From NCBI RefSeq assembly GCF_030272615.1, contig NC_081406.1:233920396-233984395 (forward strand): DNA of 64,000 nt, read 5' to 3'. Below are positions 10,392 to 22,342 of this stretch, piece after piece. Position 1 is the stretch's first letter. Every line of letters begins with the position of its first letter. Below the pieces are notes generated by a model. The model was not told the origin of the DNA. It made no database searches and saw only the letters and a list, made by a program, of their open reading frames with translations. Made by a program: the position numbers and the translations under genes. The DNA comes from Cryptomeria japonica. Its lineage: Eukaryota; Streptophyta; Pinopsida; Cupressales; Cupressaceae.

Positions 10392-13290
10392 CTAGAGCTT
10401 AACCAACTTCAAAATTTTAGGGTAAGCCTTATTCAACAACTGGAGATATGTATACCAGCCGATTTTGAAAGTGTCAAATATAGATGCTAGTCCACTTAGT
10501 AAGTGGGCAAGTGTTTCCTTCTCTTTGACATCTGTCAGTGTAGGTTTAGCAATCATTTCCATGCACTCTCTCTTATGAACACCCAGTGAATCCAATTTGG
10601 GACTCACCAATCCTCTAAGACTCCTTGCTCTACTAATGATTTTATCTCTCTCCTTCTCAAGAGCAAAAAATTGGTTCTCCAAGGACAAAATTTGTCCATC
10701 AACAGATGTGGTCAGTGCGGTTAATCCATCAAAAGAATTAGCAATACTGGCTACCTTATCATGTAATGCCTTTAATCTGCTATCTACGTTAGCTATAAGA
10801 ATTCCTATGTTACAACAAACCTTGTAGATATTTGTATCTTGTTTCAGACAATTCTCAATAAGAATGAGTTTTGCCTCAATTTTATTTTTCTCTATTTCTA
10901 TTATCTAGTCAAATGTTGCTCTTTTAGCTGTAGTGAATCTTTCTATAGCTTGTCGGTCTATAATCTACCTTAGAGATTGAAAATTGTTAGAAATATGCTT
11001 TGTTAGAGTTTTGAGCTTGCCGAAAGGGCTTGCTCCATCTTCAATATGATAATCAGGTGTCAATCTGTGCAATACTATAACTGATTGATCATTATTCCTT
11101 TGTCTGCAGTACCCTCCTTTAATAATTTTTGAGTTGCCATCATCATCAACTCAGTGGGACTCATCTCAATGATGGATTTCTTCCAACCTGAGAAGTGTCA
11201 ATTGCCAAAACCTTTGTCGGGGAATCAGTTTTAACTGCTGGTATAGATTCAATTTCCTTTACCTTATCCTCTACAACCTCTTTTGCACTGGTGGCTTCAC
11301 CACTTGGTGCAGTCTTAATTACTATCGGTGGAGTATTATCCATAGTATTTACAGTATCCTGTACATTTCCTTACTCAAAAATAATTTCAGTCGGTATGGA
11401 CTGTACATTCTCCTTTACTGTCACTTGTGTCTGTATGTCTATAGTTACTGCTGGTGTAGTCGAAATTAGAGTTGAACTACCCAAAATACCTTTCCCTTTT
11501 GATTTATCTGGAATGGTGGAAGATGTAACCTTAACAAATTCTTCATGAGATGTGAGAAAATCAAGATTCTTCTAGAAAAATTTGGTCCAACCCTTACTAG
11601 TCTCATTTATTACCTCATTAACTCTGTCCATTATTAGGTTTATCTATCAGGGTTTACTACTGAAAACTGTCCTATTTGCAACATCTATGCATATTTTCAT
11701 TTCCTCATTGTTTATAGAACCACACATTTCCAAAAGTGCTACTTCCTTAATCTCCCTATCTCTCTTGACAATGTCAAGTCTTCTATCATCAAGTTTATTA
11801 TATAAAGATAGAGGTATCTCCTTCAAAATTTATATTAAGGCTTTCTTATAAATGTGTATATGTAACAAAATAGCCTCTTCTATTTCAATTTTCTCATCAT
11901 CCTCTAAATCTTCATAATACATAGATACATTTTTCAAAATTCCATCTTTTGTTATTTCATCAATTAGCTCAACACTGGTCATTTTAGTCTCACCGGACTC
12001 TGTGTCATCACTCTTCTTCTTTTTGCTTGTGGTTGTCGGTGTAGATGTGACTGGTTTCCTCTTCTATATAGGCTTCCTTGTCGAAGGTGGTGGTGCAGTT
12101 GGTTTAGTTTCCTTTCTAACAAGTCTCCTCCTTGGTTCTCCCTTCTTCTGCTCTACCGGTGGATGATCCACTTTATTCCTTTATACCCTTCTAAATGCTA
12201 GAGGTTCATTGTCCTCAAGGTCAAAATCAGAAGTGATGGTAGAAATGTAAGTTTCAGGCTTCTTCCCCTCTATAGTGCTAGCCAATATCAGTTCTACTAT
12301 CGATTTGGATCCAGAACCCAGTTGAGTGTCTATTTTATGAATTACATCCTATACATATGCAAACATCTTTTGTATTTTCTTCTCTCTTCTCTTCCTATTA
12401 AACCCAATTTTGACTTCAAGTTCCTTCTCTTCTAATGTACCAAAATGCTTTGTTTTGTCATCCAATGGGGCATCTAGCAATGTTTTTGCATAGAGTTCAA
12501 AAATGCTATCATCTACCTTATATCCAAGCTCTGTAATCCAAATTGTCCTAGGTTCAACTGCCTCCATAAGGGTTATTAGTTTTCACCATAAAACAGATAT
12601 CATTGGAGTACTTCTCTACAATTTTCTTTGAAATTATCTCCCTTTGCATCATGATTTCTTGGAATGTTTTGAAATACCCCCAAAATTTCTCATCTCTGCC
12701 AGTACCAAGAAAGGTGATTTCTTCCTTTATTTGCATACCTACCAGTATGTCATGAGCCCAACACTTCTTTCCAAGACTAGGTAGCTCATTCAGGAAGTAA
12801 AGCATTAAACAAATAATCAAATTTCCATATTGGAAAGTTCCTTTCTTAACTCCCTTGATCTTCCCAAGGTTCAACATCAATTCACTCCTCATTCATTCAC
12901 ATAAATCATAATTTGCATTGTTCCTTAGCATATGATATGCAGCATGAAAGAATTAATTAGCAATAGAATTCAATCAGTTGGATTGAGTTACCTTATAACC
13001 TATTATCATGCTTGCAAATTTCACATTAGTGTCAATGATTGTGCTAATCCTCATTGATCTACTATTAGGAGTTGCACCGGTGTGTTTCTCAACCTTTGTG
13101 TTGGAAATTTTCTTGCTAGTTTGTTGTCCGACTTTGGGTAATCCAGTGACTACTTGAATAGCCTCCTTCATGACCATGTAAGGCCTATCCAACCAAATAA
13201 ACTAATTGTGAACCTGCTCAAAATGTATCTAATAGCTTCATCCTTGAATTCTGGTATGTACAGAATACTGGTTAACCCTAAATCCATAAT
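10392..13290 (-). pseudogene. Large extra ORF of unknown function in a copia-type element (decayed)
   Basis: Read on the minus strand, a coherent protein of roughly 900 codons can be followed through several stops and frame changes. The N-terminal part (13290-12349) looks globular, with a 'VVTGLPKVGQQ' motif near 13140, 'VKFASMIIGYKV' near 13010, 'KKGTFQYGNLIICLMLYFLNE' split by no break near 12800, and 'EAVEPRTIWI' near 12560. The middle (12330-11340) is acidic and basic, with a cluster 'KRKPVTST...SKKKKSDD' (about 12060-12000) that could be a nuclear localisation signal. The C-terminal part (10880-10392) is heptad-rich coiled coil. It is not gag or pol. It lies in sense orientation directly before the 3' LTR, where some copia lineages carry an envelope-position ORF; I see no membrane segment, so I do not call it envelope. 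I have a weak memory of related unnamed plant proteins. Confidence 0.5.
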
Positions 13291-14852
13291 TTATCATCAA
13301 GGTAATTGTTTGTTTGAATGCATGAGGAAAACCCCAATGCCATGTTTCAATCCAAGGATACTAGACAACCCTCATTCTAATTTAATCATAGAAGTATAGT
13401 CCCATTTACATGCCAATAAGGATATGACACCAAGAAGGCGGCCACAACTTCAAGGCTTGGACCCATGGAGAAGACCTACAGATGATAATGTTTTTGGAGA
13501 GCATAAGGGAGAGGATATCAATACTTAATCATGAAAGTTGTAATAAGGTCTTGAAATGCCATATAAGATGTAATAATTCCATATATGATGTAATAAGGTC
13601 ATTGAGACTAATGGTTTGTATGTTGAGTCCTAATTGTGGCCATGTTGGTACATATTGACAAAATTGGCCTAATGTGGAAAATATGTCTCAATAGGTCAAG
13701 TATGATGTTTGATGTTATGTAAGGGTCTTATGGACCTATTTGGACCTATTTGTGTCATTATTGAGTCATTGATGTCATAGGTTGGGTCTAGGATTAAAGT
13801 TAGCCAAAGTTGTCAATAATGTCAAAAAATTGCTCAATGCAACTTTTTGTGTTTAAAGGGGTGATTAGGTGTTGGTTAGTAATGAAAGATCAAATGTTGG
13901 TTATAACCATTGGGGAAGACATGAAGACCATGAAATAAGACTTTCCATGGCCTGAGTAAGAGGTTGATGTGTATTGGGAAGGAGACAATCAATAAAAATT
14001 TCATTGTTTACTGCACTTTTCCTGAGAGCTCCTATGTAATAGTCTATTCAAACTCATTATTCACCTTTAAAATGCATTGATCCACCCCTGGAGTTGATTT
14101 TGAATTCAAGGATGGTGAATCTTTTGATTTTTATTTTGTGGCATTTGATTTTATTAAGAATTTGAAGAGATGTCTTTTAATTTTTTGTAAAAATTGTCCA
14201 AAACCCTACCTAGGGTTGATAGTGAACAATAAAAATGTAAAACTCTTTTTTTTCTCATTATCAAACCCTCAAAATGGGTGGGATCATGTGCCTAGGGTTG
14301 ATAGTGAACAATAAAAATGTAAACTCTTTTTTTCTCATTGTCAGACCCTCAAAATGGGTGGAATCATGTATTTTACTGTACTCTTTCATTTTATATTGTT
14401 TGCAGGTCTCCATGATGCATTTTGCATGTGCCCAATGATGTCAAAGTGCTGATTTGATAGTGCATAGTTTGAAAACACAGTTTTCATGAAGATTTGAATG
14501 ATATAAAAGGAAAAAAGTTGTTGAATGGTGTTGTAAGTGAAGAGAGGGATGAGTAGGGGTCCCCTTGGCATGATCCAAGTGTGATATGATCAAAGAAGAC
14601 AATTAAACCATGTTGTTTGATGATTGTCCTAACCTTTACAATGATTGTCCTAGTTTTGACAGTGTATACCAAACATTGCACTTTACAAGTTTAAGAAGGT
14701 GTTGAGTGTTGAGTATAAAGGTCAGAGGGTAGTAGGGAGTATTCTCATCTTCACCACATGCATTTGAAGGATTGAGAACACTTGTGTAATAATAATCGTT
14801 CCTAAGTATATGATTGTCATAAAACATGTCAAGACCATCCTAAAGAGAAGTG
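13291..14852. other. Unassigned region
   Basis: About 1.5 kb without a recognisable gene, LTR pair or protein domain on either strand. It contains the local duplication at 14209-14369. It may be the remaining internal part of the element to the left, or older unrelated DNA. Confidence 0.4.
14209..14369. repeat. Tandem duplication of about 80 bp
   Basis: Two copies (14209-14289 and 14291-14369) beginning CCTAGGGTTGATAGTGAACA and ending with a GATCATGT or AATCATGT variant. They differ at only a few positions. Confidence 0.85.
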
Positions 14853-16071
14853 TGTTAGACAGTGCAAATAACCGGAAGACAACTGAGAGGGTGGGGGTGA
14901 ATAAGTTGTCACAGATTACAGAAACTATTAGAAATTAAAAATTTTATATCGAAACCCAAACTATTAATACTGGAATAGAAGTTAAACCAATTAAGCATAA
15001 ACAATAATCATAGAATAAATACTATCCACATGACACCAAGATTTATACATGGAAAACCCGATAAAGGGAAAAACCATGGTGGGAAGCCTACCCACCATCA
15101 GATAATACTTTTGTAGTAAGTATGTGAATTACAATAGAGGGGTCTGCACTTGCAGGAAGGCCAATAGCCTAGAGCGCACTGCTCATCACAAAAGGAGCCT
15201 CACTGACTACATAGAAATCTAGACTGCAATCCAGAGAAGTGTTGAACTGCAAAAGATAGCATCTCCTATGCCTAAGTGCATTTCTGGTTAAGCTCAATAC
15301 TAGATGACTAAATCCTCTTAATAAACCCAATTCAATCTCCAATGATCGAACAAATCCTCTTCCTAAATGATATTACATTATTCGATCATTACATCCCTTC
15401 ACCATGACCTCTAACATAACCATGATGATCTACAATAAGATCTTACATCTATATATACAAACCCTCAACTATAAACAATTAGGTTAGCCACCAAATAATA
15501 AACCAATTACATAATTACAAACCATGTCGGCCTTAGACCAAACAAATAATATCCAACACATAAGATATCTTGGAAACACATCGAGAGGTCCAATCCACAT
15601 GCTTCATTAAATCTAGTTCATAACCTAGATCAACCAGGACCCAGTATAGGTCCATAAGCTATAGCAATGATCTCCATTCATCAAGTCTCAAACATGATCA
15701 CCAACAACATTCTGAAACTCCATCAGAAGCTGCACCAACACCACTTATGCAATTTATCAAAGATCTTCATCAAAATCTCTACTAGTAAAACCCTCGCCGA
15801 AACCATAAACCAAGCTTCTAAGAAATTAGGATAGCATCTGATCACTAGACCAGAACCAACTTACTGAATATGAGCATGAGTATCATAAACAAGCCAATTC
15901 CATCACCAAACTATACTGGAGCCTACCAGATCATGCCAGATCCAAATCAACCAGAAACCATTCAACCTATCGGGACCAGAAGGGTGTCGGTAAAGCATCC
16001 AAACAGATAGTGTTGGCATCAATGATAAAACATCAATGCAACACATAATCAATTCCACCAAATGGCCAACA
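14853..16071 (-). repeat. 3' LTR of a second copia element, minus orientation
   Basis: Plus-strand ends TGTTAGACAG...GGCCAACA. The minus-strand reading begins TGTTGGCCATT after a PPT (AAAGGGGGAGAT). The C-rich motif typical of the copia LTRs appears in complement at 14880-14915, and text for 'primer-proximal' U5 is seen at the left. The length, 1219 bp, is close to the 1260 bp of the main copia LTRs. Confidence 0.75.
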
Positions 16072-16216
16072 ATCTCCCCCTTTATCATTGATGGCAACAC
16101 TAGATGTGAAAAACATCTAAGTACCAAGAAATGCCAAACAAGTCTCCCCCAATGGAAGACAACCAACAATCTCCCACATACAACTCTAAAATAAAGACCA
16201 AACTCCCCCTATGAAT
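16072..16216 (-). mobile_element. 3' internal remnant of the second copia element
   Basis: Read on the minus strand it matches the untranslated stretch at 49650-49788 between RNase H and the 3' LTR of the main copia (shared: GGGGGAGACTTGTTTGGCAT and ACATCTAGTGTTGCCATCAA). It is cut at 16217 by the start of another LTR. Confidence 0.75.
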
Positions 16217-16479
16217 TGTTGGAATACAATGAATCGAAGAACACTAAGAGGGGGGGTGAATCAATGTTTTGTCGGTAATACAAGATTTTAACTTTTTATA
16301 ACATACACATATAAACCGGTAAATGAAGAAATATATAACATGAAGTAAATAAACCAAATGAACACCATAACACACTAAATTTATACATGGAAAACCTTAA
16401 AGAGGAAAAACTAAGGTGGGATTTGTGACCCACAATATCAATTCACTGGCCATATGAAAGATATTACATAGCATGGGGG
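16217..16479 (-). repeat. Copia-type LTR, left half (host of the main copia insertion)
   Basis: Begins TGTTGGAATAC and parallels 9234-9495. It breaks at CATGGGGG where the main copia begins and resumes at 51055 with CCTCCACATGCAAGAAGG, matching the uninterrupted copy at 9490-9520. The last five bases, GGGGG (16475-16479), are the target duplication. Confidence 0.8.
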
Positions 16480-17739
16480 TGTTGGCATTATGAATGAATT
16501 GATTATGTGTTGCATTGATGTTTTGTAATTGATGTCAACACTAGCTGATATGGATGGTTACTGGCAAACAAGTTTTGGTTATCGGTAGATGATCTAGTGT
16601 TATCGATAGAAGAGATTATCTATTGACACTTCCAGCATGTTTGGATCAGTGAAGTATATTGGATTTCATGAGTTATATGCTCCATGAGAATGTTTTGGTC
16701 AGTTGGTATTGGCTTGGTAATTGGATGTTATCATACACTCTGGTAAACCCTTACTGACACTGGTCTAAGGCTTTACCGATAGAGATTTCCTTAAGGAATC
16801 ATGACAGGATGCACAATTGGTATTGATGTAGCTTCTTTGAGAATTTCAGGATGTTGAAGATGTTCGTTGATTGTGCTTCAATTTCTTGAAGACATTGCTT
16901 TGGCGTGGTGGACCCAAAATAGGTCAGGTACCTATCTAGGTTATGGACCGGTATCATGCTAGCGTGTACTCTACACATTACCTGGATGATTCAAGATAAT
17001 TTATGGATTTGTTATTATTGTTTTGGTCTCAAGCCGACATGGCATATCATTATAAATGGAATTATGTAATGATATTATTTTAATATCTTTAGGTGGCCAA
17101 CCTAATTGGTTTAGGCCTTAGGGTTTGTATAAATAAGAGATAGAAACTCTTTGTAAAGTATCATGGTTACTGGAAAGGTCATGGTCAAGGAATGTAATGT
17201 GCAAATATTGTAATATCATTCAGGAAGAGGATTTGATTAGTCAATGGTGATCGAATTGGATTCAGAAGAGGATTTAGTCCTCCAACATTAAGCTTAACCG
17301 AGACTGTAATCAGGCATGGTAGATGCTATTTCTAGCAGTTCACTCTATTGGATTGTTGTCCATTTATCTTGAGAAGGTTGTAGCCTCTCTATAGTTAGTG
17401 AGACTCTTTTGTAATGAACAGTACGCTCTAGGCATTGTGCCTTCCTGCAAGTGCAGTCCCCTCATTGTAACACATACTTTCTACAGAAGTATCATCTGAC
17501 TATGGGTAGGCTTCCCACTATGGTTTTTCCCTTTTTGGTTTTTCCACGTGCAAATCATGGTGTTATGTGGTATGGTTTCTTTGCATTGATTAGCTAGTTG
17601 ATTGTTAAGTTTTATTGTTTACCGGTATTTGTTCCTTATCGGTACTTGATTTGTTTAAGGTTGTATTGTGGATTAAAAGTTATAATCTGTTAACAACTGA
17701 TTCACCCCCCCTCTCAATTTTTTACCACTTATCCTAAAA
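16480..17739 (+). repeat. 5' LTR of the main copia
   Basis: Begins TGTTGGCATTATG and ends ATCCTAAAA, against TCTTGGCATTATG and ATCCTAATA for the 3' LTR; the expected TG...CA ends are both eroded. TATAAATA at 17128-17135 is the likely core promoter, and the C-rich TTCACCCCCCC tract sits near the end. Confidence 0.88.
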
Positions 17740-17741
17740 AT

Positions 17742-17759
17742 TGGTATCACAACTTTGGT
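17742..17759 (+). other. Primer binding site of the main copia
   Basis: TGGTATCACAACTTTGGT starts two bases after the LTR. The first eight bases match the classic plant initiator-methionine tRNA primer site TGGTATCA; the following bases deviate. Confidence 0.8.
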
Positions 17760-17797
17760 CTTCTTTTGTATAAGCTTAACCGCTTGAGGTAGATCCT

Positions 17798-18354
17798 ATG
17801 GCAAGTAACACTTCTAATCCACCATTAACTATTTTCAGAAGATAAATCCCTAAGCTTGATGGAACAAATTATGGGATATGGAAAATTTGAATGGAGAATC
17901 ATCTTAGATGTCTTAGAAAGGATATTTGGGAGATTACTAAGAAATGATACACACCTTATGATCTGGCATCTAGCAATCCTACTCCTGCAGACTTGGATAA
18001 GAATATTGAAAATGATTGTAGAGCTAAAGAAGCCCTCTTGTGTGCACTTACTGATCAGTAGATTATGGGATTGACTGACAAATCATTGGCTAAGGTTATA
18101 TGGGACAAACTACAAACTTTGAATGAAGGAGACCCAACTATCAAAATTGCTAAACTTGATGGTTACCGGGTAAGATATGAAAGCTTGAAAATGGAAGAAA
18201 ATGAAAGAATTGTTGTGTTTATGGAAAGAGTAAATGAGATTGTTATGGGAATTCAATATTGTGGAGGATTTCTAAGTGAAGATGAAATAGTTTCCAAAGT
18301 CTTGATAGCCCTTCCACCATCTTACAAGATGAAGCCAACTACAATTAATGAGTT
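17798..18354 (+). pseudogene. Copia gag, N-terminal part (split by insertion)
   Basis: The frame opens with ATG at 17798 ('MASNTSNPP'), includes 'KLDGTNYGIWK' (gag N-terminal motif) and the UBN2-type region 'AKVIWDKLQTLNEGD' and 'RVRYESLKMEE', and is open up to 'TINELR'. Four stops interrupt it (TAA 17843, TGA 17888, TGA 17948, TAG 18059); three fit CGA or CAG codons with a C-to-T change. At 18354 the codon series is cut by the Tat element and resumes at 45813 in the same frame once the AAGAA duplication is discounted. Gag would form the virus-like particle in the cytoplasm. Confidence 0.85.
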
Positions 18355-18359
18355 AAGAA

Positions 18360-19253
18360 TGTATACACCTAAAAATGGTCTAAAGATAATTAATTAAATA
18401 AGAAATTATTTAATTAATCTCTCCTTCCCAATTTAATTAAGCAATTTGATTAAATTTCCCTTTTCATCTACTTATTAATAAATCCAAGGATTTATTTAAT
18501 AGGTTCATTTCACCCCTTTAAATAATTAATTCAAATTAATTAATTCCCCCCATCAAAACCATTTCTTCTAAATCCTCTAATTAATTAAAACAAATCATTT
18601 ATGAGTTGTTGAGATTAATTAGTCATTTTCCTATTATATGAATTTTTAAATTCAAATTCTCCTAACTTCTACCACTCCCAAACCTAACCATTCCTAAACC
18701 TAACCCATTCTACCTTCCACCATGTCCCCTTTCATCCAACATCTTCTAGAACCTTTGTGACACTTGTCACTAAGTGTTCCCTCTAATCCAACCCCCTTTG
18801 CCAACCTCCTCCAATTTAACCATTGATATCTTCAGATCAATCTTGACTGTTGATTCATGCCAACTCACCCCTAGCCTTGGAAAATCCTATAAATAGACCT
18901 CATTTTGGAGTAATGTTGGTCCCAATTTCATATGATTTTTGCATATCATTTGATCCCATCTCATTCATAGCTTAAGCATTGGTATTATAAGCATCTAGCT
19001 TATAGTTTATCAGTTTTAGCAATGTTATCATGCTCAATTTAAGCTTAAATCTTAGCTTAATCATCCTAGATCAATGCATTCATATAGCTTAATCATGATA
19101 TTCTTTCTAGATCATGCATTTTCAGCAATCGAATCCTCCATCTAAGTGTAGTCAAGTCACTGGATTATGCATAAATCAGATCTGAGAGCATTTTTCATAC
19201 TTTCATTTACTAGGAGGCAATAAGTCGATTAGCTATGGTTTTACATGTCTTTG
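18360..19253 (+). repeat. 5' LTR of the Tat element, part 1
   Basis: Matches 44877-45726 in the 3' LTR, with small indels around 18520 and 19060. It is broken at CATGTCTTTG by the gag-only element and continues at 27027. TATAAATA at 18888-18895 (45391-45398 in the 3' LTR) is the probable promoter. Confidence 0.88.
18888..18895 (+). promoter_or_regulatory. TATA box in the Tat 5' LTR
   Basis: TATAAATA in the context AAATCC...GACCTCATTTTGG, conserved in the 3' LTR at 45391. Confidence 0.65.
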
Positions 19254-20468
19254 TGTAGCGTCCTAAAATTGCGACACTTGCAATTTCGACTGCATTTGGG
19301 TCTTCACGATGGCGATGCAACACTAAACCTAAATGGAGACCCCGAAACTTGTCCACGACATCAAAAACTGCATTTTTCCAGCACCCTGGCCTGATCCTCC
19401 TTGCACCCTACTGTCTCGGGAGGTGGGACCAGAGCACCCAGCGCCCTGGTCCTTCAGGACCAGGGTGCCCAGCGCCCTAGTCCCTGGCCCTATTTTGGGC
19501 CCGGTCTCCTATGGGACTTCGGGTCTTTTTGTTTGCAAAATGGAAAAGAACATTTCCTGGTCGGCCTAAGGTCGGGAAAAATCAGTCTATCAACCCTAAT
19601 TGACAAGTATATAAACTACATTTTCCTCTCTCATTTGGATGGATGGGAAAAAGGCAGAAATGATACTCAAACATTGAAGCATTCAAGCATTCCTTCAAGC
19701 AATTGATCATTCTAAGTCTCCATTCAAGGCTAAGTGTTGCATTCAAGACAAGGATTCAACCATTGAAGAGGAGATCACATACTACAACATACAACATACA
19801 ACATACAACAACATCTATACCTTCACATATAAGGATACAAACATCCTTACAACAAGGTATTAGTACTTGTTTTACATTACATTTACAGCATTTCTCATTT
19901 CTTGGTTAATTCCAAAACCGGGGTTTGACCTAAGGGCAAACCCCTAATCCCTAACCCCCCAATCATCTTCGCTTTTCTGTGTGTAGGTTGTAGGTATGCG
20001 ACTGAAATTGAAGATCTGGAATCCTTGTGCAGAGACAAACAGATCCCCCTTCGTTTCGTGGATTTTTCGGAGGACCGTGTGCACGCCGGGCGCCATCGTC
20101 CCGTCAACTTTTGCTCAAATTTGCAAGACAGCACCGTATCGACATTTTACTGCTAATTCCAGGTCCGCAGCTTCATCCTATATCCCTATCTCAGTTTATA
20201 AGTGAATCTTTCTCACTTTCTATGCATTCCTAGCTTAATCATTCTATCCACAATCTTTACAAAAGAGGGTAGCCTTGCTGTCTTAACCCTTGAAACTCAT
20301 CTAGAATCCAATCTTGCATTGTGTGGGATTGGATCTTGTGGGTTTCAACCCCTCTTTTGAATGTAAAGTCTCCCCTAAGTGAAAACCGTCAACCCTAGTG
20401 ACCTCCCTTCTCTCTCCTTGGAGTTGGAAGAGGGGAGAGCAACTAGGGTTCGATTTTTCCACTTTACA
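19254..20468 (+). repeat. 5' LTR of the gag-only element
   Basis: Direct repeat of 25837-27021. It contains TATATAAA at 19608-19615, GC-rich text at 19375-19510 unlike the AT-rich surroundings, and the GGACCGTG stem-loop at 20072-20101. Open frames inside it repeat in the 3' LTR and are not genes. Confidence 0.9.
19608..19615 (+). promoter_or_regulatory. TATA box in the gag-only element LTR
   Basis: TATATAAA, conserved in the 3' LTR at 26160-26167. Confidence 0.6.
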
Positions 20469-20471
20469 TTT

Positions 20472-20489
20472 TGGTGAACCTGACGTGAA
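20472..20489 (+). other. Primer binding site of the gag-only element
   Basis: TGGTGAACCTGACGTGAA begins three bases after the LTR end. It is nearly the same as the C-family sites at 42969-42986 and 1372-1389, although the LTRs are unrelated. Confidence 0.75.
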
Positions 20490-20869
20490 CATCCTTTCTG
20501 ATTATTTATGGTTAGATCTGAAAATTGGCTTCCTTGATTACATTTCCATGTTTGATCTTTTGCAAATTTTAGAGGTTAATTGCATAAAAACCCTAAATTT
20601 TCTTTTTAGTAATTGAACTTGTGAAATGTTTAATTGATTAATGCTTGTTTCAGATCTACCCTTCTATTACAAATTATCAAATCATATCTGTGCTTTAATT
20701 TTGAAAATTAAGTGGTTAAGTGTCAAAACCCTAATTTTTAAAACCCTCTTGATTCAACCTTTGTCCGATAATTTCACTGATCAAAACATATCCAAATCAG
20801 CTGTAACTTTGGATTCTGCAATAAAATCATAATATCTTTCATCCTTGAAAATTTGGAAAAAAGTTGCGA

Positions 20870-20899
20870 GGACCGTGTGCACTCCGAGCGCCATCGTCC
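20870..20899 (+). other. GGACCGTG stem-loop, leader copy 1
   Basis: GGACCGTG, a spacer with GCACTCCGAGCGC, then CATCGTCC: a stem of eight positions with one mismatch. A further GC/GC pairing inside is possible. Confidence 0.55.
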
Positions 20900-21491
20900 C
20901 CGACATTTTTTCCGAAATTTCGGGAGCTAGATCTTACTGTATTTTCCTGCTAAAATCCAGAATTTTGGCTGATTTTATCAATTATAACACTTTCAAAATT
21001 AAAATCAAAGTTGGTCTTGTGGTTGCTTGGATTAAGGCTTCTAAACATTCAAAAATTGTCGAAACTGAAATTCATGTCAAAATTGTGTTTCTTACTATCC
21101 TAAATCTGAAAAATGTGTTGGCATTCATTCGAAATTTCAGTGCTTTATTCAAATTCTTGCAATTTGTGACTTTTGAAATTAAGTGCTTAATTACAACAAC
21201 TTTGATTTCCGCTTTCAAAATTGAATTTTGCGTGAAATTAAGTCAACTTTTAAATTTCAAAACTTGCATTGCTTTTGGTATTCCCTCTAAAATCATAAAA
21301 TTCAAAATTTTAGTTGCCCTCTCTTTTTCAAAATTCAAATTTTGCATTTTTCGACAATCTGGGTAGGGTTCAATTTTGAGATTGCAACTTTAATTTGGCC
21401 TATCTACAAATCGTAAAATCACTCAATTTTTTTAGATTAGCTTTAAAATCATCATACCTTTCATCCCTGCAAATTTCAAAAAAAGTTGCGA

Positions 21492-21521
21492 GGACCGTGT
21501 GCACTCCGAGCGCCACGGTCC
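21492..21521 (+). other. GGACCGTG stem-loop, leader copy 2
   Basis: GGACCGTG...CACGGTCC, a perfect eight-base stem with the same spacer as at 20870. Related LTR copies are at 20072-20101 and 26625-26654. Confidence 0.6.
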
Positions 21522-21649
21522 CTGACATTTTTTCTGAAATTTCGGGAGATTATCGTGATTGCATTTAACAGCTTAAATCTAGGAGATTGGCTGATTTTAC
21601 TGAAATTTACTACCTCTAAAATTCAAAATCTTCTCTCTCTCCCTAGTGC

Positions 21650-22291
21650 ATGAGTTTTACAACAATAAGCCCTACTTACACTATTCCTGTTAGACGAAGC
21701 CTTAGAATTAAGTCTTTCCAAGGTTTAATTACTGAGGAGATGGAACCTAATTTGAATGGCCTTTTTAACGAGGACACGGGTAATTCCTCTAATCCTCCTA
21801 ATGATGAAGAAGCTCTCCATGAGGTTTCTGAAGAACAACTTTTGAAATTGGATAACCAATTTGATGATTTTCGACAATGGATGTCTCAAGAATACCGCGA
21901 TAGTCAAGCTCTTCCTTTGATTGAGGGTCTAAAATGTATGCTTCAAAGTGATAAGAATGGAATTGATATTTTGCGTTGTATTGCACACATTGTGGATTCG
22001 AATGTGATGCCTATGAAGAGTTGTGCTGAAAATTTCGGCTATACACAACCTCCTACACAAGTCAATCATTCTATTCCTTTGACAACTTCTATTGCTAGCA
22101 TACCTACTTTTACATCAAACATAATGACTACTTCTATACAAGACATTCCTCCTATGATCACCAGTCATGGGGGCAATCCTTCCTCTTCAATTAACCCTCT
22201 TCCTTCATTCAATCCGACTTCTTCATTCATTCCTTCAATGAGTGTTCCTATTACATCTCCACAAATGAACATGACGCAAGGGGGCAATTAA
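21650..22291 (+). CDS. Gag polyprotein, N-terminal segment (gag-only element)
   Basis: ATG at 21650 opens 213 codons that end at TAA (22289-22291). The next frame at 22343 is in the same register, and the bases between also stay open, so this is the front of one ~1147-codon protein interrupted by a single stop. The segment starts with a short basic stretch ('PVRRSLRIKS'), then an acidic, Glu/Asn-rich part, and ends in a Pro/Ser/Thr/Met-rich linker ('SFNPTSSFIPSMSVPITS'). The stop lies between Asn and Phe codons and would be a sense codon with one change (CAA to TAA is the simplest). No catalytic domain is expected; it is likely a structural extension of gag. Confidence 0.7.
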   Translation: MSFTTISPTYTIPVRRSLRIKSFQGLITEEMEPNLNGLFNEDTGNSSNPPNDEEALHEVSEEQLLKLDNQFDDFRQWMSQEYRDSQALPLIEGLKCMLQSDKNGIDILRCIAHIVDSNVMPMKSCAENFGYTQPPTQVNHSIPLTTSIASIPTFTSNIMTTSIQDIPPMITSHGGNPSSSINPLPSFNPTSSFIPSMSVPITSPQMNMTQGGN

Positions 22292-22342
22292 TTTAATCAT
22301 TCCATTCCTCCTTGTAGTGTTCCTCCTTTTCAATCCTCTCCT

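Larger units (their letters stand above)
20490..21649 (+). other. Leader of the gag-only element
   Basis: About 1.2 kb of untranslated, AT-rich sequence with two copies (20855-20935 and 21476-21550) of a segment centred on the GGACCGTG stem-loop. A 173-codon open frame at 20845-21366 has low-complexity composition (K, I, F, L rich) and no domain, so I do not call it a gene. Confidence 0.6.

Noticed and set aside
10392-10688. Envelope protein for the copia-type element
   Set aside because: The frame is coiled coil without signal peptide or membrane segment; position alone is not enough.
13154-13399. 81-codon plus-strand frame
   Set aside because: It lies antisense to the readable unknown ORF (10392-13290), which gives the better explanation of the bases.
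19333-19706. Open frames in the gag-only LTR (also 25916-26462)
   Set aside because: They repeat because the LTR repeats; no domain, and the frames differ between the LTR copies.
20845-21366. 173-codon plus-strand frame in the gag-only leader
   Set aside because: Composition is simple (K, I, F, L), it overlaps duplicated stem-loop sequence, and it has no recognisable domain; probably chance openness.
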